NCBI GenBank assembly: GCA_000320545.1
Contig: ADNK01000743.1
Span: 1-34,480 of the forward strand
Length of the DNA stretch: 34,480 nt
Direction: 5' to 3'
Origin: Bigelowiella natans CCMP2755
Taxonomy: Eukaryota; Cercozoa; Chlorarachniophyceae
Made by a program: the position numbers and the translations under genes. Under the pieces are notes generated by a model. That model saw only the letters and a list, made by a program, of their open reading frames with translations, was not told the DNA's origin and did not search any database. This document shows, piece by piece, positions 21,113 to 30,717 of the stretch (the first letter of the stretch is position 1; each line of letters begins with the position of its first letter).

Positions 21113-22342
21113 ATGATAGGCCGGCAGCGTACGGGATGGGGGACATTGGTCCCCCTTCTTCTCGCCCTGGTGGTGGCGGTGATCTTCTTGAGTGGGGGAA
21201 GCTTAAACGGAAACCTATCCCGCGGAATCGTTCGACCTCAGATTCGAGCACATGTTTCACAAGGCATGATGGTTCCGCGAGGATCCTTTGCAGCCTCAAA
21301 ATCCCAGCGGTACTCCACCTTCGTGCGATCTCAAGAAAAGCCGGAATACGAAAAGTTCATGGTCGTAATAAGAGGATATATGATAAAATTCAAGAAAGCA
21401 GCTCCTGAGATATGTATGCTGATTTCAGGATTCTCCCATTGGAAACTTCATTCAGGGACTGTCGAAGTCCCTCTCCTCTGGGTTCATGGGACAGGGAAAA
21501 GTCGCAATGATCAAAGCTATGGCAGGCGAGTATGATGAAGCAAAAACACAAGCCTCTATTGACAGGTAAGCAAGAACAAAAAGTCCAAATTTGCACCTAC
21601 TAATTAAATGATTACTCAGCTACATCAAGGACAACAAAGTCGTGATGTTCAGCTTCACTAAATGACCCTTCTGGTATCGCAAACCACACAGAGAATGACA
21701 TAAAATTTTAGTCTGAAAATTTTCTGCTATTGTTTGCCGGTTCTCACGTAATTTACTCTATAAATGCAGCCTGAAAGCGAAGGCTCTTCTGGAGGAGAAG
21801 GGCGCTAGCTTTCAGGCCATTGAACTCGATCAGATGGGAGGTCCTACCAACTACTACTTCTTGACCATATTCCTTGTAGACTTTTTTTACAATAGTACGC
21901 AATATCATATTTGCACATGTTTTTGGATTTTTCTCGCGAACCTAACTCCTTCTTGAAACACAAAGATGAGGGGAAAGCCCTCCGAGCACAGCTAGGTGTG
22001 ATGACGGGTCGCACCAGGTAATAGTTGGTATTAAACTTATGCTGTTTATTTGCTACTCTTGTGACTGCTTCAAACATCCTCACCACAATTATACTATCCT
22101 GGCATGATACTAAATCAATTCTCTTATAAGCGTGCCGAACATCTGGATCGATGGTGAAGGAATTGGCGGCTGCAACGATGGGCCCGGTGATGAATGAGAA
22201 CATTTCTAATACCGCAATCGTACTCCTGTACTAATTTGTGTATCGTGTGGTACCTTTCTAATTACAAATATATTCAGGTATTATGACCCTTGACCGAGAG
22301 GGTAAGCTGGATCCCCTGCTGAAGGCAGCTGGAGCACTCTAG
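21113..22342 (+). CDS. Glutaredoxin with probable selenocysteine active site (UPFC), N-terminal membrane/targeting sequence; 227 aa
   Basis: Seven exons, all phases closing: 21113-21361, 21429-21565, 21620-21673, 21770-21840, 21966-22017, 22131-22186, 22278-22342. Residues about 10-28 are hydrophobic (LVPLLLALVVAVIFLSGG), followed by a Ser/Arg-rich stretch, as in signal-plus-transit presequences. A linker domain (NFIQGLSKSLSSGF, GEYDEAKTQASID) precedes the thioredoxin fold. The fold reads NKVVMFSFTK-TGA-PFC-LKAKALLEEKGA, then ELDQMGDEGKALRAQLGVMT, GRTSVPNIWI (cis-Pro) and GGCNDGPG, ending KAAGAL and TAG. The in-frame TGA (21663-21665, residue 144) is exactly where glutaredoxins have the first cysteine of CPFC. 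Intron 3 splits the codon of the second cysteine (TG|C, residue 147). The rest is well conserved, so recoding as selenocysteine is more likely than decay. A SECIS element was not confidently located. Confidence 0.92.
21663..21665 (+). other. In-frame TGA at the glutaredoxin catalytic cysteine: candidate selenocysteine codon
   Basis: The codon context is FTK-TGA-PF(C). No GT/AG combination removes the TGA while keeping the frame and the FS...PFC alignment. All downstream exons keep the frame and the family motifs. Confidence 0.8.
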
Positions 22343-23776
22343 ACGGATGATCAAGACAGCCAACACCAACGGTGTTTAAAGCAAGCTTTTCTCCAAATAT
22401 ATCTTGCAACAAGCTCTTGCGATTGATCCAGGTCCATGCATATGATCGCTATGATGCTAAAACAATCCTTCGGGTCGCCTTTCGATAGTGCCATTTTCTC
22501 ATAATGGTGCATCATCATGGCTAGCTTCATAGCGGGAGAAACCCTTGTGGACCTGAACTCGTATCTGAGCCGCACAGACGTATTGATAGGAAGCGTGTGA
22601 TGAACACAGGTGTATGTCGAATTCTATCTTAACAATGCTCCATACGCTACATATATATTTTCTATAGCCTATATAATGCTTAGGTTATAAACACGAGAAA
22701 TGGCATAAAATAACGACGAAGTCGTTCAGATGCATGTGTCTAGATGTGCGCAGCTCGCCCAAAGCACATCGGAAGCACAAAATGGCATGATTATGTGGTT
22801 GTTATGTAGTTACGCACGCGCGATGATTGCCACGGTAGTAGGACTAGCTGCAAGGGTTTGCGTACGCTAGTCACTCGTGCTCATCGTGCACGTTGAATCC
22901 CACGCAAAATGACCGCATGCATCGTCCAGCCAGATTGCTCGCCAGACACGAATTCTAGAATTCCCATTCACTGTGACATCACAAATCTGAAATGCTGGTC
23001 AGTGAACCATTGCATCATTTTGCCCAGCTAGCCTTCTACCAAGGTACCACTGACAAAATGTGCACATTGTGCATGTTGCAATGTGCACTGTGCGCTTGTG
23101 GCATTGTCTAGGCACGGTGTTGTCCTGGTGCATTGCTGGATTGGCTTCCGATGCCGCACACGCGGACTGCAAACATTTTTTCAGAGGTCTAAGCCTTTGA
23201 CTTTTTTGTCTTTGGGTGCCTGACAATTGGCATTCATTTCCATGTCAAATCAAATTCTCATGTTTGTTGTCTGAGCTAACTGACGATTCCTTTGCGGCAA
23301 TGAAGGGCATTGCCTGCTGTCCTGCTCTCTTTGAATGGCTTCGTCCATGCGAGCTTCTCTTTCAGATGGAATGACCACGATCCCCACAACAACTGCGGGC
23401 ATTGTGTCTGCGATCTCGCAGTCCGTTGATGCGCATGCCTACACTCAGTGTCAGCCGCGCATCACGGGAGCTGAGCACTCAAATCAACCATCCGGTAGCT
23501 CGCTAAACGGGACCACAGATGGATTTACTGCGTCAAAGGAGTTTTGTTGTCGCACATGCAAATCATCAGAGGTACACCACATTTCGGAAGAGGGGTACAC
23601 ACGCGATGCCACCCGAGCGATGTACGGAAGAAATAAATACCGGGAGTATGTCGTAGATTTTGGACATTTAATGGCATTTTTACCTGAGCGACATCTGTAA
23701 TATCCGATTTAAGGAAAACATCACCTTCTGGCCTTCCAACAGGGGCACATAAAACCCCAAAACCCAAGAGCTACCA
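22343..23776. other. Intergenic: glutaredoxin 3' region and TGCA-rich block
   Basis: 1.4 kb between tandem plus-strand genes. The first few hundred bases should be the glutaredoxin 3' UTR, where a SECIS element would be expected. ATGA motifs occur at about 22347, 22441 and 22451, but none folds convincingly with an AA loop and GA partner by eye. From about 22720 the sequence is CATG/TGTGCA-rich with no supported exon. The 366-nt open frame at 23335-23700 has no splice partner or motif. Confidence 0.5.
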
Positions 23777-25835
23777 ATGAGGTCAGGAAGACGAGTGGAG
23801 GGGAAGGGGTCGGCATAGCAGCTGATATATGTCATTCAATTAATATATTGTGGTCACTAATCGTATTATCAGGGTCTTGGTGGGCTACCACCGTCATGGC
23901 TCTTCTTGGCGACGCAAAATTGCTGCTGCAACATGTTCCGCCTTGGCCAGAGAATTTGGCCCAGTGAGGATAAACAGGCATATCTCCAATTCCGCGCAGC
24001 TTTCAACCAGGGAGCAGGTTCAGAAAGACGCCCGTTCTATGGTAAAATTGCTGCACAGTGTACATGTTGTGCGTGTGCGTGCATGGGCGTATGGTGCGAA
24101 GTTTGTACTGTTGTATGTATGCGTGTGTGTGCGTGTGTGTGTCTCGTGTGTTGTGTGCATTTGCTGCCCATTTCATGGAAATCTCGATACAATTATGCAA
24201 TATCTAAATTACAAACCTGGATATGTCATATGCACACGCACCTTCTTCATCCAACGCACGGAACATTAGAGTGCTAATTCCTTGAGTCATATTTTGTCCT
24301 TGTTATCGTTTTGAACACAACCTCTCTGTTTTTGCTCTTGCCAGCATCTACAGAAGTTGCTCAGGGAGTATGGAGCAAAGCATACAACCCCACTCAGGTC
24401 CATTGAAACAAAGTCGAAATACCATCAAGATGCTGAGGAAATGCGTGATAGATAAGCGTCACCCGAAAATTACTGTATGTGTCGTGTTGGCAAACGTATG
24501 ATTTTTCCCTATTTACGCAACTTACAGCATCAACCAGATGTTCGATTTTGGGCAATATGACTCCCCTGGAAGGTGATATAGTTTACATCCGCCATAAGAA
24601 CGCGGCGCAACATCATCATCATTTTGCTATTGTCTTCAAATCCTCATGTCTTCATCTCCTCAAAATTGTGCATCCCCCCCCATCCCCCCTTCCTCAGAAA
24701 CAGATCGACAACACTCTTGGCAGCCGCACAAGTAAATCATATATTTCTTTTAAGGGACATGGGGCCATTTACTCTCCTACGCCCCCCCCCCCCCCCTCCT
24801 CTGCTTGGTGAAACGAATGGGAATTTGCACACCACCCCTTCTCTAATTGTTTCATCCCCCCCCCGCTCACCTCCCACACAGTTTGTACACGAAGAGCTGC
24901 CGGTTCGAGTGGCTCATCTAATTCAGGTTACTACATCGATTCGAATTTTACCCGGAGTCACGGGCTTATTTATGTCAAACAACTTGTTTAATAAACGTTG
25001 GATCGCTGCTGTGCCGAAGCCAATCAGTCATCGTTCACTATTGCCCACTCATCATCAGGACCTGCTGGCTCTCCCCTTCGGCTTGTCACAGAATTCAGCC
25101 ATACAAGAGGTAGGAGGGCGTGCGTGGGGGGGGGGGGGGGGAGCTGCAGCCACTTTACTGGGCGACCAGAACAAAATTATGAAAATTATTACTTCTGCAA
25201 CTGCGTTCCATATTTTAAGTTAGAGTATGCATACTCCTCAGGTTGTAGAGCTATTTCACACGACGATAAATGAAGTCACGGAGCATCCACGGCCAAAGAG
25301 CTCAAAGTCAGTGTAGTGGTGGTCGCGGCGGTGGTGGTAGAAGCTGAGTAGAATCTGAGCTGCTGAAAGGAGATGTGCTCGGTGATAGGAACCCGACCTC
25401 GCCCCTCTACAATCCGTGCCGCAATTATTGCACGTTTGTGGCATCTTCCACGACTTCTCCTTTAATTACTGCTATTTTTATTTTAATTAGAGAAGAAAGG
25501 GAGCTTAGAGAGCGAATCAAGAAGATGCTGAGGTATGGAATAAGAGCAGCAGCAGCCGACACCACCCATCGTCAATTAATTTGAGTAGCATATGCAATAT
25601 GGCTAACACAAATACGATAACTACTGTTTTCACGGTGTGGCTAGCACTGTTTCTACGACAAGGATCCCCATTATATTTTGCCTGCACTTTGAAGCTCATT
25701 TTCGAAAATGATACGCATCATCATCATCAATGATCATTATATCAAAATAATATTACATTACACATCGGTATATTCTAGGAGACACCGCAATATCGTCACG
25801 CACATGCGGTCAGCGTTAGCAAGCGGTAGTAGTAA

Positions 25836-25870
<35 letters not shown>

Positions 25871-26297
25871 ACTAAGTCGTTATCGTTGCTAGGAGCATGC
25901 TCAAGCACGATTCCGTGTATATCTTCAGCCTGCTCCTCGTGTTTCTCCATAATTCTTTTCCCTATATCTCTTCCATCATACCCATTACGCGTCTACAATT
26001 CACCGAATGAGCGTTCTTGGAAGTCGAACGAAAATTGTCACCATCACCAGCATTATCATCGTTACAAGCTGCTGTGTCGCCATCGTTCAAATAGCTTGCT
26101 ATCTTACAACAACAACTACTACTACTACTACTACTACTACTACTGGTGTGCTGCTGTACCGGGCAGACCTACTATCTGAAGACGAAAAACTCTCCCTCCA
26201 GCCCTTCCTGGATCGGTAGGCAAGTAGAAAGAGAGAAGGAAGAAGAAGAAGAAAAAGAAGAAGGAAGATAAAGAAAGAGCAGACGAAAAAAAAAAAA

Positions 26298-26341
<44 letters not shown>

Positions 26342-27610
26342 CGTAATACTACTACTACTAATCATCATCACCATCATCATCACCATCATCATTGCCGACA
26401 GATTTTACGCGACTCGTATTGGAAACCGCACCATGCTCGCTCACTACGTCGAACTAGGTAGGGATCTGGTGAAAGAGACGGGGTGGGGGGGGGGGGTTGC
26501 TGAACATTTGTCAATCTCTGTAGATAATTAAGAAGAAGAGGTACAATGACGACGATAAATAATCTGCAGGACAAGCAAAGAAGGACAATTGGGTAGGGCT
26601 CATCAACGACAAGTGCCACATCTCAAAGGTGAGGAAAAGCAGATGATGACTCGAAGAACTAAGAACAGCGCACATTTAGCATGATAGCTGTTAGAAAGAT
26701 GATGAAGTTCCCTCTGCTTCCTCTTCTCCTTTCTTCTTCTTCTTCTTCTTCTTCTTCTTTCACCTTTCGTCTCTCCATTTCCCCCCAGGTCGTCTCGAGT
26801 GCTTATTCTATCGCAACGGCTGTATGCACGCAACACCACCAGGTGAGATGGCTAGCAGTAATTGTGTACATACGCGGGTATACTCCCGCCACATATTGTC
26901 ACCGTGTATATTCCATCCTGCCCCACCCCCCATTTTGCACTTTGCTCATGACCACCAAATCGTGCAGATTCAGCCTCCTAGCTTAGTGGTGGTGGGCGCA
27001 ACGGACACGACAGTAAGGTACTGTCGATTCTCAGCTCATCTGATGTCTCACACCCCGTACCGATGAAGATCTGTTTCACTTCAAATTTATTGTGCGGCGG
27101 TAGCAAACGTCACACTTCGTGTTCTTTCTTCTTCCGTAATTTCGCCCCTGCGGTGAAGTTGTCCTATTTTATTACCTTCCTTCTCCTCCTCCTACTCCTC
27201 TTTCTCTCTTCTTCTTTTTCTTCTTTTTCTTCTTGTTCTTAGCGAATGCTGTTGTATTGTGTGATGAAGGTACGTGGAGTCACACCTTGAGTACATGCTC
27301 ACTGAGGTACTACTGCTAATAGGAGAGGAAAAACGAAAAGAAGAAGAACAAGAAGAAGAAGAGATATTAGTTTCACAAAACCAATCATTATGATGACGTG
27401 GTGATGCGTCGTGGAGGGGTTAAAGACCGAAAATGCCTAAGATTTTTGGTTTTACGACACGCATCTCTGGCTGTGACAGAGAGCGAAGAACATCCCTCGC
27501 GACCGGCACACACAACATCCGTCCCGATGTGTATTGTTAGTATCGCTGCATCTGCACAGCCACGCATTGCTGTTTATTGTTAAAATGAATGGAATTTCTT
27601 TTCTCTTATG

Positions 27611-27696
<86 letters not shown>

Positions 27697-27708
27697 GTTC
27701 ATATATAC

Positions 27709-27742
<34 letters not shown>

Positions 27743-28079
27743 GTTTGCTCCCTCTCTCCTTTCATTTAGGTCTTACACAACTCCATCTACTCGACGTGGC
27801 AGCACCACACGGCGAAGACTGAGGTACTACTACTGAACGATGAACGAATGAATGGGCCATCTAACTAGCATTATTTGAGATATATCTTGAAATCAGCTGA
27901 GTTCTCTTTGTTGTGACCTTCCCGCTGCTTTCAGATGAAATCTGTATCTCCTCTGCCAGAAATCAAAGGTAGTAGTAACTTGCCGGCCTTCTACTCTACT
28001 CACTAGCCAATGGCCTTGAGCGCTGCTGCATGAACTAATCGTCTCTTGCTTGCATCTCTCGAGTTCTTCTTGTCGCATG

Positions 28080-28130
<51 letters not shown>

Positions 28131-28386
28131 CAGTTGTGATTGCAGAGGGGGAAAAGGACATTACTGTCGCGATTTTAGATCAAGGCGGAGGTGAGGCAAT
28201 ACGCAGTGCTATTACATGCCAGCAGAAGTAGAATAGAAAGAGGCGGGGGGGGGAGAATGGGACTTAGGCGTGAGATCTAATCACCGAAGCAGCAGAAGGT
28301 TATTGTTTGGAGAGATGGTACGGCACGAGATCGCCGTGTCTAGTAGTTTCTTTAATCATAGTTTCATTGGGTGAGGAGGCTAACCA

Positions 28387-28444
<58 letters not shown>

Positions 28445-29049
28445 AAGGGTTTGGCCGCAAGAACTTCGATTCAATATGGACACATCTGCATTTTCCAGAC
28501 TCTTGTTTTATCACGGTAGCGTAGAAGAAGAAGAAGAAAGAGAAGAGGGATATATAGAAGAGGACGAAGTGAACCCTTGTAGAAAACAGATGACCCTGTT
28601 GTCTAATAACCATTTCGTATTTGCTTTCACCCTTTATCCCCCCCCCCCCCCCCCTCTTCCCCTCTATTGGATATTTTTTATTTTGGTCGTATTCACACCA
28701 AAGCATCATCACGGGAATGGCTTCGAGAATAATATTCTGAGCAGTAGTAGTAGTAGCAGCAGTACGGATGATAGTAGTAGTAGTAGTAGTAGTAGCAGCA
28801 GCTGCAGCACTGAAGGTGACTCGATGCGGGATAACTGTTATATCAACAAGAACCACGATAGTGATAGTATTAATAGTAAGGACACTCTCGGCGTCAATGC
28901 TCATGACCTAAGTCCGTTGATCAATGGGTACTCGAGAGCCGCACCAAGGTTCAGAAATGTGCTTCTACACTACCTGATACGCTTGCTATAGAATGAATAT
29001 TAGAGATGGCTGTTGATGATAAAACAGCTCACATTAACCAGAGCACTGG

Positions 29050-29097
<48 letters not shown>

Positions 29098-29686
29098 GCG
29101 CGCGTGTGTGTGTGTGTGTGTGTGTCTGTGTTTGTGTGATGTGGAGAGAGAGGGGGGGGGGGGGGGGGGGGGGGGACTCGGGGATGAGAAGTTTTCCCGG
29201 TTGATTTGCTTTATCTGAACTCAAAATAAATCATGAATCAGGCTCTCGCAAAATGGCCTGCCAGTGTGTCGTCTTTATGCGAGGCATTTTGGAGGAGAAT
29301 TGTCGATACAGGTTGGTTAATTGTGGAGAAAACAGAAAAAAGAAGAACAGGAAGAAGAAGAGCTGCTGGGGAGTGGAGAGATTAGAAAGGAAAATGGAAT
29401 GATTGATATTGAGTTGAAACCCGCTTCACTCATCGTTTTCACGAATGTTAATGCACCCCTGTAGCAACGAACAACATTGAAACAACACAAACATATGTTA
29501 TTTACCGCCCTGCATTGAGACCAATGCAAACGTGATGAATATAAAAAGGCTATGGAGAACTACGGGTGCGATGTTTTCATAACGCTGCGAAAGGATGGCG
29601 ACTTTCCAGAAGCCATTCCAGCTCTGGATTATAGCGTTCCGGGGAGCAGCCTTGATATGCCGCAGCCGAAACATCTCCTCATATAA
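23777..29686 (+). CDS. Mitochondrial pyruvate / branched-chain 2-oxoacid dehydrogenase kinase family protein (PDK/BCKDK), about 524 aa, 24 exons, probably catalytically altered
   Basis: Exons: 23777-23808, 23873-24041, 24345-24397, 24528-24572, 24698-24731, 24882-24926, 25059-25109, 25242-25306, 25491-25532, 25779-25825, 26167-26215, 26402-26457, 26570-26628, 26789-26842, 26968-27017, 27069-27099, 27243-27269, 27770-27823, 27935-27968, 28134-28190, 28448-28515, 28704-28948, 29242-29311, 29549-29686. All phases close. The N-terminus is Arg-rich like a mitochondrial presequence. The regulatory four-helix domain is clear: TPLRSINQMFDFG, FVHEELPVRVAHLIQ, LLALPFGLSQNSAIQEV, RRHRNIVTHM, FLDRFYATRIGNRTMLAHYV. 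In the GHKL ATPase domain, KVLHNSI aligns to the N-box ExxKN, so the Glu is Lys303 while Asn307 is kept. AILDQGGG (about 345-352) is the G1 box. The G2 region reads NGLPVCRLYARHFGGELSIQ without the usual GxGxG lead. The first, 16th (27069) and 22nd exons are least certain. Confidence 0.9.
25826..25870. repeat. (GTA)n repeat that begins at a PDK-family 5' splice site
   Basis: Exon 10 ends ...GCAAGCG and the intron starts GTAGTAGTAATAGTAGTAG, so the donor is the first unit of the triplet repeat. Confidence 0.85.
26107..26143. repeat. (CTA)n triplet repeat in a PDK-family intron
   Basis: About 11 CTA units shortly before the acceptor (gggcag) of exon 26167-26215. Its pyrimidine content is limited but it sits in the branch/polypyrimidine zone. 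Confidence 0.85.
26300..26340. repeat. (TA)n microsatellite in a PDK-family intron
   Basis: About 17 TA units preceded by A13, between exons 26167-26215 and 26402-26457. It is followed by ATC repeats leading to the acceptor. Confidence 0.9.
27617..27742. repeat. Compound microsatellite (CT)n-(AT)n-(GT)n in a PDK-family intron
   Basis: CT, then AT, then GT tracts in the intron that ends at the acceptor of exon 27770-27823. Confidence 0.92.
28084..28126. repeat. (TA)n tract adjoining a PDK-family 3' splice site
   Basis: About 21 TA units run almost directly into the acceptor tatattatacag of exon 28134-28190, replacing a normal polypyrimidine tract. Confidence 0.9.
28389..28444. repeat. (CT)n-(GT)n tract serving as polypyrimidine tract of a PDK-family intron
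   Basis: About 20 CT units and 8 GT units end at the acceptor gtgtgtgtaag of exon 28448-28515. Confidence 0.92.
28740..28803 (+). repeat. (AGT/AGC)n repeat, probably coding for poly-Ser in the PDK-family ATP lid
   Basis: Two AGT/AGC runs, separated by a few codons, lie within exon 28704-28948 and in frame encode about 18 serines. Phase requires an exon entering at phase 0 and leaving at phase 2 here. A shorter exon (for example starting after 28852) would also satisfy phase, so the coding status is likely but not proven. Confidence 0.6.
29052..29175. repeat. (TA)n, (GT)n and G24 run in a PDK-family intron
   Basis: A TA tract (about 29052-29094), a CG/GT tract (about 29099-29140) and then 24 consecutive G (29152-29175), between exons 28704-28948 and 29242-29311. 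A G run this long is a likely assembly and replication trouble spot. Confidence 0.92.
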
Positions 29687-30717
29687 GTAGCTCAAGACCC
29701 ACCCAGCAAGCTACAAACTCGTTCGCATACTCTCCATCGAGACGTGAGATATGGAGAGCAGTGCCTGAACGTAGCTGAGAATTTTCGCAAAGGAAATGGC
29801 TGCGCTCTGCCAATCGGTTGGCGATGTGGCGCATACTTCGCTTACTGGCTACGCTACCTACTTGTCTGTCTCGATGATGCATGGATCTGTGAAAATATTA
29901 CAGCCATGTTCCGGTACATGCACATGCCGCGCTAGCGCGAGCTAGTGGGCCAACATGTGCGCATTGGTCGCATTGTGAACACGTGATGCATTTATTCGAG
30001 CATCATACACACGCTAGCCATGCATTGGCTGTCAAGCTGTGATGTGCTTCGTCGTCACATCCAAAATGTGCTTTTGTGCAGTGTCATGGCAAACGCAATT
30101 TGCCATTTCATGTGTGAAATCATGCTGTGCAATTACATTGTGCATGTCATGTGCACAGTCTAGACAGTGTCCACAGTCACACATCGATCTTCACTTGCTG
30201 TGCAAACAATTGCATGCACTCATACTGACGTCTGACGGCGTGCACGCAGGTGGTTCGTGCCCACGCGTGTGTCAATGTGCCATTTTTTGAAGCTGATCAA
30301 CTGATCAACACGCTGCGTCGATGCTCTGTCAGGCACTGCTCATGCACTGGACGGCAGGTTCGATGCACGCGCGCAGCAGCTGCTGCGCATTTGCACACGC
30401 ATCATGTGTGCGTTGAATGCCTGGCAATGCAAACAACAGACACACGCATGCATCACTCATCTCATGCACATCATTGAACGTGGCTCTGGAATATGTGTGT
30501 TTGAATGATTGAATGCGAAAATGTCAAAATGGTTGGAGATCTCTAGAGAGTTTCTTTGCTCGCCAACATCGCGCAATCTTGTTTTCGTGCATTGCATTGT
30601 CATTGTTGACCGAGGATCAGACGCCGGGGTACACACAATGAAGCTATTCACATTTGTTGATTGCACGTACACCTATACATGCACTCATACATTTTGAATT
30701 GTCGCACAACCTCGCTC
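29687..30717. other. Convergent intergenic block, TGCA-rich, no supported gene
   Basis: 1.0 kb between the 3' ends of the dehydrogenase-kinase homologue (+) and the acyltransferase (-). Open frames of 60-83 codons on the plus strand (29744-29935, 30039-30290, 30250-30477) show no family motif or splice partner. The block is rich in TGTGCA, GCATGC and CATGTG words. Confidence 0.5.

Noticed and set aside
23335-23700. Plus-strand 121-codon ORF in the TGCA-rich block
   Set aside because: No family motif, no acceptor or donor joining it to the downstream kinase gene in phase, and no signal of coding constraint visible by eye.
24003-24200. (CA)/(TG)-rich segment as a possible transposon terminal repeat
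   Set aside because: No matching inverted end, no target-site duplication, and it lies within an intron of the kinase homologue.
25885-25990. Possible PDK exon reading RSMLKHDSVYIF after RRHRNIVTHM
   Set aside because: It leaves the wrong phase for the next exon. Extending the previous exon to 25825 closes the phase directly to 26167-26215.
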